DNA from: Methylomicrobium sp051061015
GTDB taxonomy: Bacteria; Pseudomonadota; Gammaproteobacteria; Methylococcales; Methylomonadaceae
Reading direction: 5' to 3'
Assembly: GCA_051061015.1 (NCBI GenBank)
Contig: JBPFEG010000029.1
Span: forward strand, 186,001-250,000
Length of the DNA: 64,000 nt
A model generated the notes under the pieces. It saw nothing but the letters and a program-made list of their open reading frames with translations. It was not told the DNA's origin and searched no databases. The translations under genes were made by a program, and so were the position numbers. Shown piece after piece: positions 29,479 to 37,600 of this stretch; position 1 is the first letter of the stretch; each line of letters opens with the position of its first letter.

Positions 29479-29991
29479 TTATTCCGACATTCCCGAATGA
29501 TGCTTTGTATGCTCGGGTACCAATGCGTTACCGTGATCCTGGGCCTGCGCCTCCAGCCATTCATGCAGCGCCTGTACAAACTGCGGATATTCGGTTGAAA
29601 AATGAATCTGCGCGCCGTTCGACAAAGCTGTGTATTCATAGCGGATGTCATCGGTTTTGGCAGTTTTCAGTTGTTGCAGTCCCGGCATATCCGCACCGTG
29701 CATACGCATTGTGCTGGAAAAATCGCCTTTTCTGAATTCTTCCGCCAGTTGCTTGACATAGTCCTGGATCAATTTGACCTGCTCCGGATTGTCGGACTTG
29801 GTAACTACATGCAGCACGCCGCCATGAACGGTTTTTGAAAACGTTTCCAGCGCCTGATCGGCATTATAAGGCACAAGTTCCTGGCGGCGCTGCTCGACGT
29901 CTTCCTTGCGTTGCGGGTTGACACTTTCCTCAGCGAACGCGGATGTTGCAAAAAATAAAAATCCCATCGAGATTAAGGCTGCATGTTTCAT
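29479..29991 (-). CDS. Small exported hypothetical protein
   Basis: 170 residues with a clean signal peptide (KHAALISMGFLFFATSAFA). GAGGAG lies seven bases before the ATG. The mature protein is charged, with a segment HGGVLHVVTKSDNPEQVKLIQDYVKQLAEEFRKGDFS that predicts an alpha/beta fold, and a His-rich C-terminus (EHTKHHSGMSE) that could bind metal. The protein looks like a family of small periplasmic proteins sometimes mislabelled as aspartate carbamoyltransferase; I do not assign a function. Confidence 0.65.
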   Translation of the reverse strand: MKHAALISMGFLFFATSAFAEESVNPQRKEDVEQRRQELVPYNADQALETFSKTVHGGVLHVVTKSDNPEQVKLIQDYVKQLAEEFRKGDFSSTMRMHGADMPGLQQLKTAKTDDIRYEYTALSNGAQIHFSTEYPQFVQALHEWLEAQAQDHGNALVPEHTKHHSGMSE

Positions 29992-30363
29992 TATCGTTCT
30001 CCTCGTTGACCTGTATTCAGGCGTACATTGCGCACCATTTTTTAGAATGACACGGCAGAAAGGGATATTTCAGTCAGATGGTGAAATCTGCATACCCTCA
30101 TGTGTTCGGCAGTCACTGTAAATGTATTTATGAAGACCGGTTGAGAGGACTCTAGGTTCCGTCATTCTGCCGCGATGGTAATGCATAATTTCAGGGAAGT
30201 ATGTCTCCGAGGCCGTAGAGTCGCTCAAATTTCATCTTCATGCTCGGACACGAGGGGTTATCCGCTTCCGGCGATTTACTTATGGAATACTCGCAACCCG
30301 GAAGTCCACTGTCAATAGGGAGGAAGACCATGATTGGCGGCCGGTTGTTTTATGAGCCTTACT
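29992..30363. other. 372-base spacer, nothing recognised
   Basis: A strong GGAGGAAG ribosome-like site before an ATG at 30330 opens only a 16-codon frame. No terminator with a T-run, RNA gene or repeat family member was found. Confidence 0.4.
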
Positions 30364-32736
30364 TCAAGGCGTCAACATGATCCGGATTTCTGTCGATGTG
30401 GAACGCCCCTCCGTATCGACGGCTTTGATCAGATAATGACCGGGTTGGCTGGGCAGCCAGGAATAGGCTTCCGAGGCAGCGGTTTTGGCGATGAAGCTTT
30501 GATTTGCAAACCAGTAGACGCTCCCGCTCGCGGCTGTGTTTGCCTTCAATGTTAGAGTGGACGGTTTACCGAGGCGCAGCGCATAGGTCCCAGCCCTGAG
30601 GGGGGAAATGATCCGGGGCGCATCGTTCTGCTTCCCAGCCATAGGATAACAGTCGAGCAGTTGAGGCGGAGGGCGGTGCGGCATGCCGGCCTGTTCGAAA
30701 AGACGGAGCATTTCACTGTCCCAGAATTCTACAATTTCGCGACGGCTTGCCGAAGTATTCGGACAGACGACGCTGCCGGTTTGCTGATCGAAATAGACTG
30801 CGCGATGCAGCGTGCTGGTCTTGATCGGCGATTTGCCGGGGATGAACCAGGTCTGTGCGCGTACCGGGCAGTCCGCGTTCGGCAGGTCACCGCTGGCCGC
30901 GCACACTTCGATCTGTGAAATCGTATCCGGCTTGAATGACGGAACCGGTTCGTTCAGTCCGCCCAACAGGCGTTGCGCGCGCAGGCTGTCGATGATTGAA
31001 AAGAACAGCGGCGCGGCTGCCTTGCCGCCGATCAGGGCGGGGTTCTTCGAGCCGTCGAAATTACCGACCCAGACGGCCAGCACATGCCGGCCGATGACGC
31101 CGACGCTCCAGGCGTCGCGAAAGCCCCAGGAGGTGCCGGTTTTCCAGGCGGTGTCGGGCCGGTCAGGCTGCTTCGAGTCTGGCCGGGGATTTTTCTTTAG
31201 CATCTCGAGCGTAATATAGGCCGCGGCGCTGCTCAACAGGGGCAGGGGAGTAGTTTCGGTCCGTTCGACGCAATAGTTCAGTCTTCTTAGCCCGCCCTGA
31301 TTGGCCAGCAGTGCATAGAGTTCGACCAGTTCTTCCATGGTCACTTCGCCGCCGCCGAGCGCCAACGACAGGCCGTAATGCTGTTCACTCTGAAGCCTTG
31401 CGAGCCCCGCCCGCTGTAAGAATTGGTAGAGAGTCGGGCTCGACAGTTTCGCCGCGACCTTGATCGCGGGTACATTGCGGGAACGGATCAGGGCATCCTG
31501 CACCGTAACCGGCCCGATAAACCGGCCATCAAAGTTTTCCGGGCTGTAGGGACCGAATGCGATCGGCAGATCGGCCAGGATCGTGCGCGGATGCACGAGG
31601 CCCTGATCGAGCCCCAGCGCATAGACGAATGGCTTCAGCGTAGAGCCCGGCGAACGCTTCGCGAGCGTGCCGTTGACCTGCCCGTCGATAGCGGGATTTC
31701 GGTAATCGGCCGAGCCGACCATTGCCCGCACCTGCATCGAATCGGCATCGACCAGCAGCGCGGCGGCATTCTGAATGCCTTTGCCGCGGTTGGCCGCAAG
31801 GTAATGGCGGAGCGAACGTTCAACGCTTCTTTGCACGCTCAGATGGAGGCTGCTCCGGATCGTCTCTGTCCCGGCGCAGCGCTGCAACAGCAGATCGGTC
31901 AGATGCGGCGCTTCGATGGTCAACTCATGACGACCGTACACGGGCAAGGGCAGGGCCAGATCGTTCGCATAACTGCGGTCTTCCGGATATTTGGCAAGCC
32001 AGCTTTGCCACAGGCGCTGGCGCGCGGCCAGTAGCGTTGGCGGTAGTTCATGATGTGCCGGGACCCGGCGCGCCGGATTTTGCGGGATCACCGCCAGGGT
32101 CAACGCTTCGATCAGACTCAGCTCAGTCGCGGGTTTGTGGAAATAAATCCGGCTGGCCGCGCCGACCCCGACGATATTGCCGCCATAGGAAGCGCCGTTC
32201 AGGTAGGCTTCGAGAATCTCATCCTTACCGTAGCGCAGCTCGATCCATAGCGCGAGTGCAATCTGCTGCAATTTACCGAGATAGCTCCGGCTTTTGATCC
32301 GATACAACTGGCGGGCGACTTGCATCGTGATCGTCGAACCGCCCTGCCGTCCGCCGTGTGTCAAGGTCGTCCAGGCCGCGCGCGTCAGAGCCCAGGGGTT
32401 GACGCCTGGGTGTCGGTAAAACCAGTGGTCTTCATAGAGCAGGGCGGCGGTGCGCAATCGGCCGGGGATTTGATCGAGCGGCGTCCAGAGGCGGAACTGG
32501 CCATCGCTCGCCAACGTCAGACGCAGCAGTTCGCCCTGCCTGGCGTAGATCGCGGTCGATTTGGGATAGTGGCCTGAGAGTGCTGGTTTGGGAATCAGGC
32601 TGAGCAGAACCAAGGCAAGGCAAATAATCGCCACGGTGAAAGCGGCAACACGAAGCCATCGGCGTGCTGGCCGGCTTTTCTTCCGGTGCCAGGCGAAATG
32701 AATAGTCCGTTCGCCATATTTAAAGAGTTTGAGCAT
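30364..32736 (-). CDS. pbpC: Penicillin-binding protein 1C
   Basis: Bifunctional class A peptidoglycan synthase, 790 residues from the ATG at 32736 (the frame begins with a TTG at 32769). One N-terminal membrane helix (about 32-50) is followed by the glycosyltransferase 51 domain (EDHWFYRHPGVNPWAL, GGRQGGSTITMQVARQLY), then the transpeptidase with SPGSTLKPF (active serine) and KTGTSWGF. The last 90 residues are the BiPBP C-terminal domain typical of PBP1C. PBP1C usually sits beside an alpha-2-macroglobulin gene; here that partner is at 34602, separated by two small genes. Confidence 0.95.
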   Translation of the reverse strand: MLKLFKYGERTIHFAWHRKKSRPARRWLRVAAFTVAIICLALVLLSLIPKPALSGHYPKSTAIYARQGELLRLTLASDGQFRLWTPLDQIPGRLRTAALLYEDHWFYRHPGVNPWALTRAAWTTLTHGGRQGGSTITMQVARQLYRIKSRSYLGKLQQIALALWIELRYGKDEILEAYLNGASYGGNIVGVGAASRIYFHKPATELSLIEALTLAVIPQNPARRVPAHHELPPTLLAARQRLWQSWLAKYPEDRSYANDLALPLPVYGRHELTIEAPHLTDLLLQRCAGTETIRSSLHLSVQRSVERSLRHYLAANRGKGIQNAAALLVDADSMQVRAMVGSADYRNPAIDGQVNGTLAKRSPGSTLKPFVYALGLDQGLVHPRTILADLPIAFGPYSPENFDGRFIGPVTVQDALIRSRNVPAIKVAAKLSSPTLYQFLQRAGLARLQSEQHYGLSLALGGGEVTMEELVELYALLANQGGLRRLNYCVERTETTPLPLLSSAAAYITLEMLKKNPRPDSKQPDRPDTAWKTGTSWGFRDAWSVGVIGRHVLAVWVGNFDGSKNPALIGGKAAAPLFFSIIDSLRAQRLLGGLNEPVPSFKPDTISQIEVCAASGDLPNADCPVRAQTWFIPGKSPIKTSTLHRAVYFDQQTGSVVCPNTSASRREIVEFWDSEMLRLFEQAGMPHRPPPQLLDCYPMAGKQNDAPRIISPLRAGTYALRLGKPSTLTLKANTAASGSVYWFANQSFIAKTAASEAYSWLPSQPGHYLIKAVDTEGRSTSTEIRIMLTP

Positions 32737-32912
32737 GCATGCTAATCTGCGCAGACGAACAGTTTTCAAACCTTTGGGACGGGGTTGCCCCTCCCGTCCC
32801 GTTGAAGATTTTCGATAAGGCTGACAGAGGAATGACCTTTCTCTCTTTCTCTCGAACAGTATCGGGAAGAGAAAATATGGAGATTACTGTATTTAGAGAG
32901 GTTTCCGTTTTG

Positions 32913-33218
32913 TTATTTTTTAATGTTTTTATAGTTTTCCTCGCTCTCGCGCATCACTCTTTCCCCTTCCTCGATCAACCGTCTCCCTTCATTAATTTTA
33001 TTTTGGCCTTCAGCGACAAAGGCATTGCCGCGATCAACCAGTCCTTTGCCTTTTTTCCATCTATCGCCCAGGTTGGCGATGCCTTGGCTTTCGCGCAACA
33101 TTTCTTCGCCGGAAATGAGGGGCTGTGGAGCTGGCGCAGGGTCGGAGGCGCAGCCGCTAATGATTAAAATCAAGCCTGCGATAGCAGGATTTGCTCGAAT
33201 AGTGAAATGATTCTGCAT
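32913..33218 (-). CDS. Small lipoprotein
   Basis: 101 residues. The signal peptide ends in a lipobox (LIISGC, Cys at about 23), so the mature protein is lipid-anchored. The rest is a highly charged single helix (LVDRGNAFVAEGQNKINEGRRLIEEGERVMRESEENY) with periodic Gly and Glu, suggesting a coiled coil. No known family is recognised. It lies 176 bases upstream of pbpC on the same strand. Confidence 0.7.
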   Translation of the reverse strand: MQNHFTIRANPAIAGLILIISGCASDPAPAPQPLISGEEMLRESQGIANLGDRWKKGKGLVDRGNAFVAEGQNKINEGRRLIEEGERVMRESEENYKNIKK

Positions 33219-34015
33219 GATCTGTGACTCTTGAATATTAAGGATTTGTAAAGATGGTTAATTTTACCAGATTGCGTGAAAAGGCCAGGACCTGGAGCTT
33301 TGATTTAGGAAGGTAAGTCTAGTTGAACCCCATGGGCTGGCCAGTGGTAAAGATTACTTTTCATAAGTTCAGTCTCGGTCGGCTTGCTTGTTTGAGGAAC
33401 AGTTAATCTTATCTCGTTGGGTTTGCGTTAGGCTTAAGCTCGTAGCGAGTAGGAAGGTTAGAAGCGCTGGCCGTAACCCATCAATCGTATTCCAAATCAT
33501 CAGGGTACGATAATGATACGATATTGAAATAATCTAAAACACAACGCCAAATTCAAGAATCGAGAATGTCGGGCATAAAAAGCGCACCCGACCTACAGAC
33601 TGAATACATTGTCCACGCATCGTCGACTTCCATCGGATGAAGTGGCCCTATCATACCCCTCGATTAAACTGCCGGGTTTTTCAACAGGCTGCTAATCAGA
33701 ATATCGCTGAAGATGCGCGTTTTGGTAAATCGTGCTTTTAAACTGATCGGCCGGGTTTTTAATCCGCTATTGAGTCTGTATCGTTCACTCTTGCAACCTT
33801 TGCGGCAGCCCCTCCCCAAGGAGCGTTATCGCACAGACAAAAAAAATAATTGGAGTAGAGTAGCTTAATTGTCTTAGCTGATACCAACTATTACCTAATA
33901 AAAGTAAATATGCCCTTTAGACAGTGTAGAGCGTGAGTTGGTCGTACAGAAATAGGCAAACAATTTAAATTTATGAGGCAATTTCGCCTTATTGATAATT
34001 ATTAGGAATTTACTT
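33219..34015. other. 797-base stretch with repeat fragments and no gene
   Basis: No frame is supported. A hairpin GTCGGG...CCCGAC lies at 33568-33592. At 33673-33692 the string CCGGGTTTTTCAACAGGCTG resembles the terminal repeat of several IS families (IS4/IS5-type ends), and a related CCGGGTTTTTAA string follows about 80 bases on. Bases 33850-34015 are AT-rich and lead into the AT-rich gene at 34016. The region looks like a scar of past insertions between pbpC and its usual macroglobulin neighbour. Confidence 0.45.
33568..33592. repeat. REP-like hairpin GTCGGG/CCCGAC
   Basis: Six perfect base pairs enclose a 13-base AT-rich loop. The sequence has the look of short extragenic palindromes common in gammaproteobacteria. 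Only one copy was noticed in the window. Confidence 0.4.
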
Positions 34016-34474
34016 ATGAATACTAAAGGCTCCATCGAGCAATTGCTCGAAGATGAATTATCGGCAATGGAAACTTATGAATGTTTACTGGAAAAATTTA
34101 AATTACCTGATGGACATTTTTTACCTGGCGGGCGTTTTGTAAGATGGTCATTAAACCCCTTATTAAAAGATCATGAAAATGCAATTTCTACTTTAAAAAC
34201 TAAAGCTCCACAAGAAAGCACAACTTTAAAACATTCGGTAGTTTGGGGCAATATTGAAAAATTAGTCTTAGAACAACCTGAGTTTGTTGGTAAGAAATCG
34301 GCAGTACAGGAGTTGTTAGAGGGAGAAAAAAATATAGAGGCGGATTATTTACAAGCCTTGGAGAATCCTGGTTTAGATTCAGAAACTCGCAAGTTGATCG
34401 AAGATGAGCTTCTGCCATCTCAACAGTCACATATCAGATCTTTGGATCGAATGATTACAGTTTTAGCCGCTTAA
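34016..34474 (+). CDS. AT-rich small helical-bundle protein
   Basis: 152 residues from the ATG at 34016, which has AGGAA nine bases upstream; the frame itself opens at a TTG at 33992. The protein is helical and acidic (SIEQLLEDELSAMETYECLLEKF, LEGEKNIEADYLQALENPGL, LLPSQQSHIRSLDRMITVLA), consistent with a four-helix bundle of the ferritin-like or DUF2383 type. The DELSAMETYE and SQQSHIRSLDRM helices carry spaced Glu and His that could bind metal, but this is inference. Codon use is strongly AT-biased compared with all neighbours, suggesting recent transfer. Confidence 0.6.
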   Translation: MNTKGSIEQLLEDELSAMETYECLLEKFKLPDGHFLPGGRFVRWSLNPLLKDHENAISTLKTKAPQESTTLKHSVVWGNIEKLVLEQPEFVGKKSAVQELLEGEKNIEADYLQALENPGLDSETRKLIEDELLPSQQSHIRSLDRMITVLAA

Positions 34475-34529
34475 CTAAGACAATAAATGGCGTTGTTTGT
34501 TAATCATTATTTTGCCGCCAGCCCGGTAA

Positions 34530-34550
34530 GGGGCGCATTGCGCCCCTTTT
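34530..34550. terminator. Terminator hairpin between 34016 gene and macroglobulin gene
   Basis: GGGGCGC/GCGCCCC with a 3-base ATT loop is followed by TTTT on the plus strand. It lies between two convergent genes and can serve the plus-strand gene directly. Confidence 0.7.
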
Positions 34551-34601
34551 CGATATGCCAACTTACTCCACACCCTTAACAATCGGAATAGATTGCGCAC
34601 C

Positions 34602-37600
34602 CTACAGGGCTTTCTTATCGACGAGGACCGTTCCCGCACCGGAATGCGCCCGTAAGATCGGGATATACATCGCTTCGGCATAAATTGGCGGTACATTGAA
34701 AATGCCGCCGGCTGTTGCTTTCGCGCGGTAGCGGTATTCGGCCATGTCCTTGCTCAACGTGCCGTACAAGAGCACCCGGTCCTCGCGAACATCGACATAA
34801 TCGGCCGACCAGTTGCCGCCGGTTTTCAGGCGGTCCTGCCAGCGCGCGAAATTTTCTTCGCTCTTGCCCTCATCCGAATCTTCTTCGGATTCGGCCTGCT
34901 CTTTTGCGGCAGGATTTTGCAGCACCGCTTCGAAACCGCCGGGCAGCAGGTCGATGATCGCGACATTGTCGATGGAGTCGCGGTCAATCGCCCGCGCCCG
35001 GATCGAAACGGTGACTTCCGCGCCCAGCGGGATTTTATCGAGCGGCTTGCCGTCGTCGTCCAGATAGCTCCGGACGATTTCGAGTCCGTCGCGCAACTCG
35101 GTTGTCGGCGGCTCTACATCGAAGCCCGATTCGGAAACCGCATAATACAGCGGAACGCCGCTGCTGCCTTCGAATTCGAGCGCGGTGGTGCCGAGAGGAA
35201 ACGGCGCGCGCGGCGCGAAGTTTGGCGGCAGCGCCAGGGCATTGCGCCGGCTTGCGCCGTCGATTGCGGTAATCGATAGATTCTGGGCGATTTCGGGCGG
35301 CAGCACGTCCAGATAGGCGTCGAAGGAGAGCAGGAGATATGCCGAGGACAGGGTATTGAAGCGGTCTTCCTGCAACTGCCTGCCGATCGCTTCGAACAGC
35401 GCGGTCGGCATTTTCTTGAGCCGGTCCGGGAAATGCTTCGCCAGCACGTAAAGCGTTTCGGCCTGGTGAATCAACGGATCGTAATAATCGTTGAAGGTGA
35501 ATTCGCCCGAGAAATTGCCCAGCTTTTCGGCCGGAATCTTGATCAGCGCATCGGCAACGGACGGCTGTTGCAACAATTGGTAGCTTGCCGCGAGATAGAC
35601 CGCGACCAGGTCGTTCTGCCATGCCTCGTCCCGATGATTCGCGCGCAATGCTTCCCGAATGCCGGTCAACGCGGCGGTCGTGACGTTGCCCTGCCGGGTC
35701 AGCAGATAGGCGGCATAGGCGCGCGTGCGCAGACCGGCCAGATCCTCCGCCGGACTGCCGGATAGGGTTTTCAGGTAATCCATTGCCTGCTGGAGCATGT
35801 CGGCGGGAACCGCAAAGCCGTTTGCGGACGCTTCCAGCAGCATGTGGGTCACATAGACCGAAACGAATTCGTGCGCCTCGGGCGAGGCGGTCCACAGGCC
35901 GAAGCCGCCTTCGCCGTTCTGGCGGGTGCGCAGCACCGAAAACAGCTTCAACAAATCGGTGTCGCCGGCTCCCTGTTCGGGTTTGTCGGCAAATTCCGGG
36001 CGTTTGTGCAGCACGATGCCCGGCATCGCCTTGCTGGTCAGTTGCTCGGTGCAATAGTGGCTGAAGTTATCCAGAAAGTCGGTCAGCCCCGGCATCGCGA
36101 CCAGCGGCAAGGGCGACAGCCCGGCGCTGACTTTCCGGTATTCCGGATACATTTGGCGCAGTCCGGCAACTTCCTTCCTGCCTTTGAAACTGCCGAGTTT
36201 CAGGTTTGCCATTCTCGGCACGGCCGGGCGCAGGCTCAAATGGCTGCTCAGTCTGGCCGACTTGCCGCCGCTCGTGGCGCTGAAGCGCAATTCCGCATCG
36301 CCCAGCACCGCTTTGCCGCCGTTTGCTGCCTGCAAGGTAAAGGTCGCGGCGCCTTCATGGCCTTCGGCGATCGTGAGCGTCTGTTCGGCGGCGCCCTTGA
36401 TCTGTAAGTGTGGAGGTACGGTCAGCGACACCTTTACTTCGGCTTTCGGACCGCTGCCTTCGACATGGTTCGCGATGCCGGTGCTGACCGTGAATGCGTC
36501 GCCCGGTGCGATCATCGCCGGCACATTCGGCGTGATGATCAGATCGCCGCGCACCTGGGTCTTGCCGGCGGCGCTGCCGATCTTCATATCGCCGACCGCG
36601 ACTGCGAAAATCTTCAGCGCGCCGTTGAAGGTTTCAGGCACGTCATAAGTGAAGGTTTTCTCGCCGTCAATGTCGGTGATGCCGGACCAGTAAACGGCCG
36701 GCTGGTCGCGTTTGCGCTTGAACGGGTTCAGATACGATGGGGCTTCCTCTTCCTCGCCGTCGCCGCCGGGCGCGGAGACTGCCAACAGTTTCGTGAACTC
36801 GGGCAGGATCAGGTCGAGAATCTGGGACGTGCCGACTTCGAGCATGCGCTTCCGGAAAAAGTGGCCGAGCGGGTCGGGAGCCTTGTAGCGCGCCACTTGC
36901 AATATCCCTTCATCGACCGCGAACACGACGACCCGTACCGGGCCTTCGCTGTTCACTTTGATGGGCAGACGTTCGCCGGGCTTGATCCGTTCCGGCGCGG
37001 CAAGCGTCAATGGTTGCGTATGGGCGGCCAGACTGATCTTGAACGGCGCGACGCCATAGGACAAGGGGCTCATGAAAATCTCGTCGGAGCCCGGATCGCG
37101 GATGAACTGCACCGACACGTAACCGTTGCCCGCCAGTTCCTTCGGCACTTCGATCGTTTGCACGGTCGACTGGGTGTCGGCGTGAAACCAGCGGCTCGCG
37201 TAGACTTTGTCGCGCTCGATCGTGATCAGCCCTGCGCCTGTATAGGGCGCGCGAATGTTCACGTTGATCGTTGCGCCGGGGTCGTAGCTGGGTTTGTCGA
37301 GCGTCAGTTGCAGTTCCGCGTTGCGGTCCAGCGTCCGGGACACATTGCCGAGGCCGGCAACGCTGTAGGCGATCTTGGCCAGCACCACGCCCTCGGCATT
37401 TTTCACTTGATAGACGTAATCGCCCGGCGTCTTGCTGTCGAGCGTCAGCGTATGGCCTTCTTTCGGCAGGGCCAGCGGCGTTTTGCTTAGGCTGGTTTCC
37501 TTGACCCGCGACTCGTAGCGGTAGGTGCCGTCATCCTGGCGCATCAGCACCGACACCGCCTTGCGCTCGACCAGTTCGAGCGTCAGATTGTCGACCGCGG

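Noticed and set aside
30330..30380. 16-codon frame with strong GGAGGAAG site
   Set aside because: Too short to support and overlaps the end of pbpC; possible chance site.
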